Positions 1 through 5,914 of a stretch of 7,947 bases of DNA are shown here, one piece after another. Every line of letters starts with the position of its first letter. Within the stretch, counting starts at the first letter, position 1. The notes under the pieces are model-generated. The model had not been told where the DNA came from and ran no database searches. It was given only the letters and a program-made list of their open reading frames with translations. The translations under genes and the position numbers were made by a program. Source of the stretch: CAZLGO01 sp964559295 (GTDB taxonomy: Archaea; Methanobacteriota; Methanobacteria; Methanobacteriales; Methanobacteriaceae); the NCBI GenBank assembly GCA_964559295.1, contig CAZLGO010000076.1, positions 1 to 7,947 on the forward strand. The letters run 5' to 3'.

Positions 1-11
1 AATCAGAACAC

Positions 12-31
12 AAAAACAAAAATCTAAAAAG
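12..31 (-). terminator. T-rich tracts downstream of the hydrolase gene
   Basis: Read on the minus strand, this stretch holds three T runs (4-5 T each) about 80-100 bases past the stop of the hydrolase gene. Archaeal termination usually occurs at such oligo-T tracts without a hairpin. The first 110 bases contain no gene that I can support and are otherwise plain AT-rich DNA. Confidence 0.3.
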
Positions 32-110
32 TCAAGTTAATCAAAATTCTCTAAAATATACCATATAAATTTATCCAGAAAATGCAAAGGTATCTTAAAC
101 AATCTCTTCA

Positions 111-995
111 TCATATACCACAAATTCTTTTTCCAGATTCTAAGAGTTGAAATTTATTCTCAAACTTTTCTTTAAGCATACATATGGCATCTAATCCCGT
201 GCAATGTCCTAATGCCAAAAGATCCACCTTAAAATTTTTCATTTCATCAACTGTTTTTCTCAAACGAAAAAAAGATGAAGAGGTCAGGTGAATCCCTCCA
301 ATTATACCTTTTACTTCGTCGTCAAAATATTCTTTTACAGAAGATATGATGTTTAAGATGCCACTATGGGCACATCCAGATATAACCACAAGTCCTCTAT
401 CTGCCCTGATTACCAAGACTATCTCATCTTCAAACCTATCCTTGATAAACTTTCCATCTTTTTTTAGAACAAAAGAGGGATCTATTTCTTCGAATTCGTA
501 TCTTTTTGAAATTGGTGTGAATATCCATACATTTCGCATGATTTTTGTCGTTTTGGATATCAATCTAAAATCCAAATCCAAAATATCATCTTTTTCAAGC
601 GAAAAGCCAGCAAAACGGATCTTTTTATCTTCAATAACATATTTAGGAACGGGTGCATCCCTATGCATTATAACCTTGGTTGTTCCACTGGATGTGCCTC
701 TCAATGAGCCCGGAACGGGTGCATCCCTATGCATTATAACCTTCAGATCTTTTTGTTTTAAAAATGCAGGGAGGCCACCTACATGATCATGATGTCCATG
801 GCTTAACACAATATATTTTAGGTTATCAAAACCATTTAACATGCTTAAATTGTATTTTAGTATTTCAGGAGTCCTTCCAGTATCAAATAGAATTTTTTCG
901 TCGTTATCCTCAATTAAAATGGACAACCCATGCTCTGCATGAAATTTAGATCCAAAACTTGCTGTGTTATCAATCACACACGTTATTTCCACCAT
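111..995 (-). CDS. Metallo-beta-lactamase-fold hydrolase (COG1237-like) with internal duplication
   Basis: A 294-residue cytoplasmic metal-dependent hydrolase of the MBL fold. The N-terminus (VIDN, then AEHGLSILIE and ILFDTG) and the spacing of the motifs fit the COG1237 group, which includes archaeal proteins annotated as dihydropterin/RFAP-linked synthases (the MJ0301 type). That function is not proven here. Visible metal ligands are H66, H68, D70 and H71 (SHGHHDHVGG), H210 (SGCAHSG), and H264 (ALGHCTG); GGIHL lies at 233-237. All active-site motifs are present, so the enzyme is probably active. The 11-residue block KVIMHRDAPVP occurs twice, at 85-95 and 107-117, separated by a Gly/Ser/Thr-rich linker, which is an extra 22 residues not expected in the family. 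There is no ribosome site before the ATG, but a TATA-like box lies about 27 bp upstream, so the mRNA is probably leaderless. It is divergent from the DUF371 gene. Confidence 0.88.
   Translation of the reverse strand: MVEITCVIDNTASFGSKFHAEHGLSILIEDNDEKILFDTGRTPEILKYNLSMLNGFDNLKYIVLSHGHHDHVGGLPAFLKQKDLKVIMHRDAPVPGSLRGTSSGTTKVIMHRDAPVPKYVIEDKKIRFAGFSLEKDDILDLDFRLISKTTKIMRNVWIFTPISKRYEFEEIDPSFVLKKDGKFIKDRFEDEIVLVIRADRGLVVISGCAHSGILNIISSVKEYFDDEVKGIIGGIHLTSSSFFRLRKTVDEMKNFKVDLLALGHCTGLDAICMLKEKFENKFQLLESGKRICGI
646..743. repeat. 32-bp direct repeat (646-677 and 712-743) inside the hydrolase gene
   Basis: Two identical 32-bp copies beginning GGAACGGGTGCATCC are spaced 34 bp apart, giving a 66-bp period that keeps the reading frame (22 codons). 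Copies on the minus strand encode KVIMHRDAPVP each time. The lack of any difference between copies means a recent duplication or an assembly error. Confidence 0.95.
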
Positions 996-1017
996 GAGAT
1001 ATAATAATAAGAGCTTT

Positions 1018-1032
1018 GAATATAACTATAAT
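1018..1032. promoter_or_regulatory. Divergent AT-rich promoter region between hydrolase and DUF371 genes
   Basis: The sequence GAATATAACTATAATT lies about 27 bp upstream of the hydrolase ATG (minus) and about 50-60 bp upstream of the predicted DUF371 start (plus). The minus-strand spacing matches a TATA box serving a leaderless transcript. The plus-strand spacing leaves room for a short leader carrying the AGGAGG site at 1066-1071. Confidence 0.45.
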
Positions 1033-1065
1033 TACAACAGATCTTTGTTAAAAACTCAAATCAAC

Positions 1066-1071
1066 AGGAGG
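1066..1071 (+). promoter_or_regulatory. Shine-Dalgarno site AGGAGG that fixes the DUF371 start
   Basis: A perfect AGGAGG is followed by CCCT and then ATT ATT ATA AAA in the DUF371 frame. No ATG, GTG or TTG occurs in that frame between the upstream stop (1049-1051) and the conserved N-terminal residues. The site therefore points to ATT at 1079 (7-base spacer) or 1076 as the initiator. Confidence 0.6.
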
Positions 1072-1078
1072 CCCTATT

Positions 1079-1437
1079 ATTATAAAACACACTTTTTTTG
1101 CCTATGGTCATCACAACATCACTTCTACTCATAAATCCACTTTTGAGATAACAAAGGACAGAGACATGGGAAAATCAGCAGATTGTATCATAGGAGTCTC
1201 ATCCCAAACCGCTATTAAGGATTTTCCTCCCAAGCTTCGAGAAGCCATTAAAGATGAAAATGCAATCATAAAAGTCCAACTTGAAACTGATAACGCAAAA
1301 GATGAAATAAAAGGACATGGGCATCCTCTGTTGACACTGGATCATCCAAAAGACATAGTTTGCAGAACAAGCGATTTTAAATGCAGCAGAACTCTGATGA
1401 TAAAAGCTGATAAAGCTGCAGCGGACCTTAAAAAGGA
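1079..1437 (+). CDS. DUF371 family protein, 3' end lost in assembly gap
   Basis: An uncharacterised archaeal DUF371 protein, recognised from FFAYGHHNITSTHKSTFEIT at the N-terminus, then GKSADCIIGV, and later GHGHPLLTLDHP. The biochemical role is unknown. Starting at the first in-frame ATG (1166) would remove about 29 residues that belong to the family core, so I extend it to an ATT codon at 1079, giving the start MIKHTFFAYGHHN. About 119 residues are readable before the N run. The family is usually somewhat longer, so roughly 10-25 residues are missing. After the gap the stop is probably TAA at 1450-1452 or TAG at 1461-1463, just before the tRNA 3' end. The family call is firm, the ATT start is moderately supported, and the true C-terminus is unknown. 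Confidence 0.75.
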
Positions 1438-1447
1438 NNNNNNNNNN
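1438..1447. other. Assembly gap (10 N) inside the DUF371 gene
   Basis: Exactly ten N, the usual filler for a scaffold join of unknown length. The adjoining gene is incomplete on its right side, so the true distance to the tRNA gene is not known. Confidence 0.97.
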
Positions 1448-1464
1448 GCTAATCATGAAATAGG

Positions 1465-1550
<86 letters not shown>

Positions 1551-1593
1551 AATTGATTAATTTGACAAGACCATAGTTTTCTCTTTCCTTCTC

Positions 1594-1604
1594 AATATTT
1601 AAAT
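1594..1604. promoter_or_regulatory. Self-complementary TATA-like box shared by tRNA-Leu and DUF167 gene
   Basis: AATATTTAAAT includes the palindrome ATTTAAAT (1597-1604). On the plus strand it predicts a transcript starting near 1625, a few bases before the ATG at 1633. On the minus strand it lies about 50 bp before the tRNA 5' end, typical for an archaeal tRNA promoter. Because the ATG at 1603 is inside this box, it cannot be the start of the DUF167 protein. Confidence 0.5.
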
Positions 1605-1632
1605 GTTGCCTCTTATAGATCATTGGGATATT

Positions 1633-1917
1633 ATGAAAGCTGTAGTTGAGGTTGAAGACGGAATACTGGTTGGCATAGAAGTCTCTCCAAAGTCCAGGAA
1701 ATTTGAGGTTGTAGGCTACAACCCATGGAGAAAGCGAATTGAAATTAAAATACAGGCAGCTCCAAAGAAAGGTAGGGCGAACAAGGAGATAATAGAGGAG
1801 CTTTCTAAACTTACAAAATCTCACGTTGAGATCGTATCGGGGCTTAAAAGCCGGTATAAAATTTTAAAGATTTATAAAATGGGAAAAAATGAATTTCTGG
1901 AGACTTTAGATATATAA
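1633..1917 (+). CDS. DUF167 (YggU-like) family protein
   Basis: A 94-residue protein of the DUF167/YggU family, small alpha/beta cytoplasmic proteins of unknown function. Typical family features are the N-terminal strand followed by IEVSPKSRKFEVVGY, then RIEIKIQAAPKKGRANKE (the conserved AxxxKGxAN motif) and the C-terminal VEIVSGLKSRYKILKI (the VxGxxSRxK motif). A longer reading from ATG 1603 adds ten residues but starts inside the predicted TATA box, so 1633 is preferred. The leader would be only a few bases long. The gene lies between a tRNA and a new promoter and is probably transcribed alone. Confidence 0.9.
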   Translation: MKAVVEVEDGILVGIEVSPKSRKFEVVGYNPWRKRIEIKIQAAPKKGRANKEIIEELSKLTKSHVEIVSGLKSRYKILKIYKMGKNEFLETLDI

Positions 1918-1950
1918 TGTCCCTAAGTTAGATGAGTCTTGTTGGTAATC

Positions 1951-1958
1951 TTTATATA
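1951..1958 (+). promoter_or_regulatory. TATA box (TTTATATA) for the small-membrane-protein operon
   Basis: TTTATATA lies 34-41 bp before the ATG at 1992 and predicts a start of transcription near 1980, leaving a leader of about 12 nt. The weak ribosome site GTGGT falls in that leader. Confidence 0.5.
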
Positions 1959-1991
1959 GGATGGAGTCAAAATAATAAAAGAGTGGTATAC

Positions 1992-2225
1992 ATGATATCC
2001 ACTGTAACTACAACAACAACCACAGTGACCACAACCCAGGTTGTGGCATACAGCATAATAGCAGTGGTCACGTTGATTGCATTGTTAGCACTCAAAGAAA
2101 TCCTAAGTGCAGAAGACAAGAATCCCCACATCGCATCATTTTTGAGAGGGGCTAACGTTGCAATAGTGCCATTACTTTTAGTTTTTGCAGCTGTTGTAGC
2201 CTACAAGGTGGTGACCATCCTTTAG
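1992..2225 (+). CDS. Small two-helix membrane protein with threonine-rich N-terminus
   Basis: I do not recognise a named family. The product is 77 residues. Residues 4-15 contain ten threonines (T4, T6-T11, T13-T15), followed by a hydrophobic helix at about 17-33, a short polar loop (KEILSAEDKNPH) and a second helix at about 55-75. A longer in-frame ATG exists at 1932, but it lies upstream of the TATA box at 1951, so 1992 is used. The stop codon TAG overlaps the strong AGGAGGT ribosome site of the next gene, which indicates co-transcription and perhaps coupled translation. The Thr tract could lie outside the membrane and be a site of O-glycosylation, but that is only a suggestion. Confidence 0.75.
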   Translation: MISTVTTTTTTVTTTQVVAYSIIAVVTLIALLALKEILSAEDKNPHIASFLRGANVAIVPLLLVFAAVVAYKVVTIL

Positions 2226-2235
2226 GAGGTATTCT

Positions 2236-2880
2236 ATGGGAAAAAATACGCTGATAATATTGGTTATAATATTAGCAGTGATCATAAGCGCGACAGCAGT
2301 ATTTTCACAACTAAAGCCTCAACCGTCACCAGGAGATAAGAGTACCAAATTGGCAATAACTAACAACGGACAAACATGGTTACATTTTGATTTAAGTATT
2401 ATGAATGCACCCATGAAAGATGGAAGCAGGCAACCGATGTATATAGAAGTATTCATGAAACCTGGAGGAACAGCTACAATAGATCTGAGCAATCTTCTTG
2501 GCTATGACAACACACCCCTTCCAGTTGGAACAGAATTTAGGATAATAACGTGGGCAGCGCTATACAACCCCAAAGCTGGAGGTACAGGAAATATTGAAAG
2601 TATTTGGCAAGGGTGGTCCAAAACACCAACAGCACCATCAAATACTCCGAAATTTGCTTATTCCTATGCCGGTGCCCCTATAGCAGCGCTTCCACCAAAC
2701 ATAAATGATAACGCAGTTTTTGCAACAACTAATGCCGATGAAGCTCGTACTCTGGATAATGATGCCGATGAACCCATCTTCTGTGAACTACTCCTCACAG
2801 TCGATTCAAACGGGTTTGTTAGACTTACACCCATACGACCACCAATCCTATGCACATCAATGGCAGAACACCCAGTATAA
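2236..2880 (+). CDS. Secreted or membrane-anchored protein of unknown function
   Basis: A 214-residue exported protein without a family I can name. Residues 5-23 form a hydrophobic segment after MGKN; cleavage after the AVFS region is possible, otherwise it is an anchor. The next part (QLKPQPSPGDKS) is a proline-rich linker. The body has alternating polar and hydrophobic stretches such as MYIEVFMKPGGTATIDL, which suggest a beta-rich domain. It has only two cysteines, C183 and C206, both near the C-terminus, which could form one disulfide outside the cell. The start is fixed by AGGAGGT at 2224-2230, which overlaps the stop of the preceding gene. An 11-bp repeat (ATGCCGATGAA) gives NADEA and DADEP within the acidic region at 167-180. 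A T-rich tract follows the stop. Confidence 0.8.
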   Translation: MGKNTLIILVIILAVIISATAVFSQLKPQPSPGDKSTKLAITNNGQTWLHFDLSIMNAPMKDGSRQPMYIEVFMKPGGTATIDLSNLLGYDNTPLPVGTEFRIITWAALYNPKAGGTGNIESIWQGWSKTPTAPSNTPKFAYSYAGAPIAALPPNINDNAVFATTNADEARTLDNDADEPIFCELLLTVDSNGFVRLTPIRPPILCTSMAEHPV

Positions 2881-2900
2881 ATTGAAAACATAAAACTCCC

Positions 2901-2915
2901 TTTTTCTTTTTTTTT
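2901..2915 (+). terminator. Oligo-T terminator after the exported-protein gene
   Basis: Fourteen of fifteen bases are T, beginning 20 bases after the stop codon. This is a typical archaeal terminator for the two-gene operon. Its right edge merges with the TATA-like element of the next gene. Confidence 0.55.
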
Positions 2916-2921
2916 ATAAAA
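2912..2921 (+). promoter_or_regulatory. TATA-like box before the gapped exported-protein gene
   Basis: TTTTATAAAA is centred about 23 bp before the ATG at 2939. No ribosome site precedes that ATG, so a leaderless transcript is expected. Confidence 0.4.
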
Positions 2922-2938
2922 CTAAACAAAATGATAAC

Positions 2939-3558
2939 ATGACTAAAAAGAACATAATACTAATTTTACTTGCATTTATTATTATTTCTGGATTTTTAAT
3001 AGTTATTGTTGCAGGAAGCGATTTAGAAGAATTCTTATTTGATCAAATAACCTATAATTATACATCNNNNNNNNNNGGATACCTCCCAATTCCCCAAGTG
3101 AAGGTTCTCTTGGTGGATACTATAGGATTTATGGAAAAGGCCGCGATTTCAACTTCCATATAGTATTACCTGGCGCTGAAAGATATGAACATGAGATCTG
3201 TTATACAAAGGAAGGGCTTATAGGCAACGGAAAAATTGAAAATATTGATGTTACCTACAAAACCATTCTTGCACTCCTTTCTGGCGATTTAAAAAGAGCA
3301 ATGTTTGGATCAAAGTTTTCAGGCAACTTTAATATGAGTTGTGCAGCCTGGAATGGTCGTGGAGATTTCTCAAATGACGGTATAACTTTCAAAGGGGATT
3401 TTAAGATAATAGGTGCTGCAACAGACTGGGAAGGAGCATTCAGAATCATTCGTGATAAGAGCAATAGAACAGCCATATTGGCAGACTACATATATTATCC
3501 TCACGGTCAAAAATATTCACAAAACATTAAAAAAGTAAAAAAAACATTTTACATGTAG
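2939..3558 (+). CDS. Membrane-anchored exported protein interrupted by assembly gap
   Basis: One gene read in two pieces around the N run at 3067-3076. Before the gap there are 42 residues, MTKK plus a hydrophobic helix at about 5-25 and then GSDLEEFLFDQ. After the gap the open frame (from about 3079, one frame over) gives 159 residues rich in Gly, aromatic residues and alternating hydrophobics (for example GRDFNFHIVLPGAERYEHE, GNFNMSCAAWNGRGDF, GITFKGDFKIIG), ending at TAG 3556-3558. The frame change is expected because the gap length is unknown. The topology is an N-terminal anchor with a beta-rich outer domain. I recognise no family. The stop is 8 bases from the galU start, with the galU ribosome site overlapping the stop, so the two genes are probably co-transcribed. 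Confidence 0.7.
3067..3076. other. Assembly gap (10 N) inside an exported-protein gene
   Basis: The second run of exactly ten N. Coding potential continues on both sides in different frames, so the true missing length is not 10 bases or the join is imperfect. Confidence 0.97.
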
Positions 3559-3566
3559 GTGGATAC

Positions 3567-4427
3567 ATGAAAGCTGTAATACCTGCTGCAGGATTTGGTA
3601 CAAGGTTTTTGCCTGCTACAAAGGCGCAACCGAAGGAGATGCTCCCTGTATTTGATAAACCCACCATACAATATGTTGTGGAAGAAGCGGTGGCGTCTGG
3701 AATTGATGATATTCTCATAATTACAGGAAAGGGAAAAAGATCAATAGAGGATCACTTCGATAGATCCTTTGAGTTAGAGCATTTCTTACGAGAAAATGGG
3801 AAGATAGACTATCTTAATGAAGTAGAAAATATCTCCGAGATGGCAGATATTTATTATGTAAGACAGAAAGAACAAAGAGGATTGGGAGATGCCATATATT
3901 GTGCAAGAAAACATATTGATGGCGAACCATTTGCAGTTCTTTTAGGGGACACCATAACAAGGTCAAAGATACCGTGCATAAAGCAGCTCATGGATGTTTT
4001 TCATGAGCATGGATCCTCTACAATTGCAATAGAAGAGATTGACGAAGAAAGGATAGAAAGGTACGGGATAATAAAGGGTACTAAAATCACTGATTTTTTA
4101 TATAAGATCGAGGATCTGGTGGAAAAGCCAAAGATCCATGAGGCACCATCAAACTTAGGAATAATTGGAAGGTATATATTAGCTCCTGAGATATTTGATT
4201 GTATTAGGGAAACTCCCCCTGGTGTTGGAGGTGAAATCCAGCTTACAGATGCTATGAGATTTCTTGAAGAGATTTATGGTTTTATATTTGAAGGTAGGGT
4301 CCATGACATTGGGAATAAGGTGGACTGGCTTAAAAGTTCTGTTGAACTTGCACTTGAAAATGAAGAGGTTGGGGATGAATTAAGGGAATATTTAAGAGAA
4401 ATTTTAAAAAATAAATGGAACAATTAA
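3567..4427 (+). CDS. galU: UTP--glucose-1-phosphate uridylyltransferase
   Basis: A cytoplasmic nucleotidyltransferase that joins UTP and glucose-1-phosphate to give UDP-glucose and pyrophosphate, supplying sugar for glycolipids, glycoproteins or polysaccharide. The 286 residues match the usual GalU length. The N-terminal nucleotide-binding motif is at residues 6-27 (PAAGFGTRFLPATKAQPKEM...). Further landmarks are IEDHFDRS, GLGDAIYCA, the metal-binding LLGDT with D128, VEKPK with K187, and GGEIQLTDAM. RVHDIGNKVDWLKSSVELAL near the end is also typical. GTAGGTGGA directly before the ATG acts as ribosome site. It follows the exported-protein gene by 8 bases. Its last 24 bases overlap the end of the opposing TPR-protease gene. 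No defect is visible. A related NDP-sugar pyrophosphorylase specificity is possible but less likely. Confidence 0.95.
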   Translation: MKAVIPAAGFGTRFLPATKAQPKEMLPVFDKPTIQYVVEEAVASGIDDILIITGKGKRSIEDHFDRSFELEHFLRENGKIDYLNEVENISEMADIYYVRQKEQRGLGDAIYCARKHIDGEPFAVLLGDTITRSKIPCIKQLMDVFHEHGSSTIAIEEIDEERIERYGIIKGTKITDFLYKIEDLVEKPKIHEAPSNLGIIGRYILAPEIFDCIRETPPGVGGEIQLTDAMRFLEEIYGFIFEGRVHDIGNKVDWLKSSVELALENEEVGDELREYLREILKNKWNN

Positions 4428-5720
4428 AAATAAAAAGATGTTAGATAAGCCGTGGGATAATGTGATTCCAAATAAACTTCTTGTTTTTTGGAAGGAATAT
4501 CCATAAAACATCGCAACCCCAAAGACAAATATCCAGTCAAGATGGGACTTCCATCCGATGTGAAGACTTGTAAAAAGTAAAGAAGTATATAACAGCCCAA
4601 AACCCATTCCAAATACCTTTTCTGCATTCCTCTGAAGTATACCTCTAAATAACAGTTCTTCGGCTAATCCTGTGGATATTATAAGCAGGGCGCTTGCCAA
4701 AAGAAGAGGTTCAAGACTGAAAGAAGATATAAGAGGCTTTGGTTTTAATATAAAATATTCCAAAAACCCAAGAATTATTCCAGTAGATGCAATAACAAGC
4801 TGAACTTGAATATTGCCAAATACCAAACCAACTTTTTTTCTGTCAATTCCCTGAATTCTCATTATTATAAATGCTGCTGCAAAAAGGGGAATCGAAATTA
4901 TAGAAAACCAATAAAGAGGTTTTATCTGCATAATCGGCATCGAAAGCCCGACTATCCTAATCATCGGTAGAATCATCATTGATGTTAGGAGATTTGAAAA
5001 ATTGCGGTTTTTATATGAAAGGGATGAGTGTATTATCAACAAAAAAAGTACAAGACAATGCGTTATCAAACCCACTCTCATACTATAGTAAGTGGTCAAA
5101 ACCTCCCCAAGAATAATGGCAAAAAGATATAACATAGAGACTGCTATTTCTTTTTTAGTTGATTTACGGCGCTGTTTTTCAAAAATAATTCTTTCGCACT
5201 CTTCTATTTTGGATATTAACTTAGCTTCATTTTCTTTGTCTCCAATCTTTCGAAAGAATTCTAAAGATCTTTTGTAGTATACTATCGCATCCTTCAGGGC
5301 ATCAGAAAGCAGATATGTATTTGCTATGAGATTTAAAACAAGCCCTTCCCTTTCATAGTCTCCAGCTTGTTGAAATTTTCTAAGGGACTTTTCATAGTAA
5401 TCTCGTGACTTTTTATATTCTTTGTATTTATCAGAGACAAGTCCTAATCCTACAAGTGCGTATCCTTCTCCAACAAGATCATTTTTTTTGTTATACAAAT
5501 CTGCAGATTCATTATAGTAATCAAGTGCCACTTCAAAATTATCCAAATTAAAATGTATGTTTCCCATCTCCAAGAGCGTGTCAGCTTCCCCTACGGCATC
5601 TCCAACTTTTCTAAATAATTTTAGAGCTTTTTTGTAATGATATAGTGCTTCCGTTGGCCTTTTTTGCTTATAATATGCATGTCCCCTGTCAAAAGCTTTT
5701 AAAGCCTCAGCTTCATCCAT
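4404..5720 (-). CDS. TPR-repeat protein fused to CPBP (CAAX-type) intramembrane protease
   Basis: This multi-pass membrane protein has 438 residues from ATG 5720, or 448 from ATG 5750. Numbering here follows the longer form. Residues 14-190 are TPR repeats with an exact 40-residue spacing: the turn GDxxxEA or a variant recurs near 50, 90, 130 and 170. This part should lie in the cytoplasm and bind a partner. A basic stretch (KQRRKSTKK) leads into about eight hydrophobic helices. The CPBP protease motifs are intact: EELLFR at 364-369 (EExxxR), FTSLH with H397 (FxxxH), and HGLSN with H433 (HxxxN). Such proteases cleave peptides within the membrane; the substrate is unknown. I prefer ATG 5720 because GGTGA (5725-5729) lies just before it, whereas ATG 5750 has no ribosome site. 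It is divergent from the DUF1616 gene and convergent with galU. Confidence 0.9.
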   Translation of the reverse strand: MDEAEALKAFDRGHAYYKQKRPTEALYHYKKALKLFRKVGDAVGEADTLLEMGNIHFNLDNFEVALDYYNESADLYNKKNDLVGEGYALVGLGLVSDKYKEYKKSRDYYEKSLRKFQQAGDYEREGLVLNLIANTYLLSDALKDAIVYYKRSLEFFRKIGDKENEAKLISKIEECERIIFEKQRRKSTKKEIAVSMLYLFAIILGEVLTTYYSMRVGLITHCLVLFLLIIHSSLSYKNRNFSNLLTSMMILPMIRIVGLSMPIMQIKPLYWFSIISIPLFAAAFIIMRIQGIDRKKVGLVFGNIQVQLVIASTGIILGFLEYFILKPKPLISSFSLEPLLLASALLIISTGLAEELLFRGILQRNAEKVFGMGFGLLYTSLLFTSLHIGWKSHLDWIFVFGVAMFYGYSFQKTRSLFGITLSHGLSNIFLFLIVPFIF

Positions 5721-5724
5721 TTTT

Positions 5725-5729
5725 TCACC
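5725..5729 (-). promoter_or_regulatory. Ribosome site GGTGA favouring the ATG at 5720
   Basis: On the minus strand GGTGA is followed by four A and then ATG. It matches the GGTGA part of the archaeal Shine-Dalgarno consensus. The alternative ATG at 5750 has only AT-rich sequence before it. Confidence 0.45.
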
Positions 5730-5797
5730 ATCGGTCCTTAGAGAGTCCATTTTTTGTCATGAAAAAGAAATGGTGCCATGATCATATTAATAAAGAT

Positions 5798-5808
5798 AAA
5801 TTTATAAA
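5798..5808. promoter_or_regulatory. Self-complementary TATA box between the TPR-protease and DUF1616 genes
   Basis: AAATTTATAAA contains the palindrome TTTATAAA (5801-5808). On the minus strand it predicts a start near 5778 for the TPR-protease gene, where the palindrome ATGATCAT (5778-5785) sits. On the plus strand it would give a leader of about 80 nt for the DUF1616 gene. The 160-bp intergenic region holds no other feature that I can support. Confidence 0.4.
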
Positions 5809-5914
5809 GATTATTATTAAAGGGATTAATCTCCACATCAAAATAAAAAATTCTATAGAACCATTTGTGATGTAAATCAGAGTTTTAACCATTAAAAGAT
5901 AAAGGAGCAATAAC

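Noticed and set aside
646..743. CRISPR-like repeat-spacer-repeat
   Set aside because: There are only two copies of a 32-bp unit with a 34-bp spacer, but they lie in frame inside a conserved enzyme gene and encode the same peptide, so a coding duplication explains them.
346..786. Plus-strand 146-codon open frame inside the hydrolase gene
   Set aside because: It lies entirely antisense to the MBL hydrolase, whose catalytic motifs are all intact on the other strand.
1393..1410. Box C (TGATGA) followed by CTGA, as in C/D box guide RNAs
   Set aside because: It lies inside the DUF371 coding sequence, and no matching C'/D' pair with proper spacing is seen.
1603..1632. Upstream ATG for the DUF167 gene
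   Set aside because: The ATG sits within the predicted TATA box, and the ten added residues are not part of the family pattern.
3077..3163. Reading frame after the second gap ending in KAAISTSI
   Set aside because: The alternative frame over the same DNA stays open for 159 codons to 3558 and reads as a coherent protein, so this is the wrong frame caused by the arbitrary gap length.
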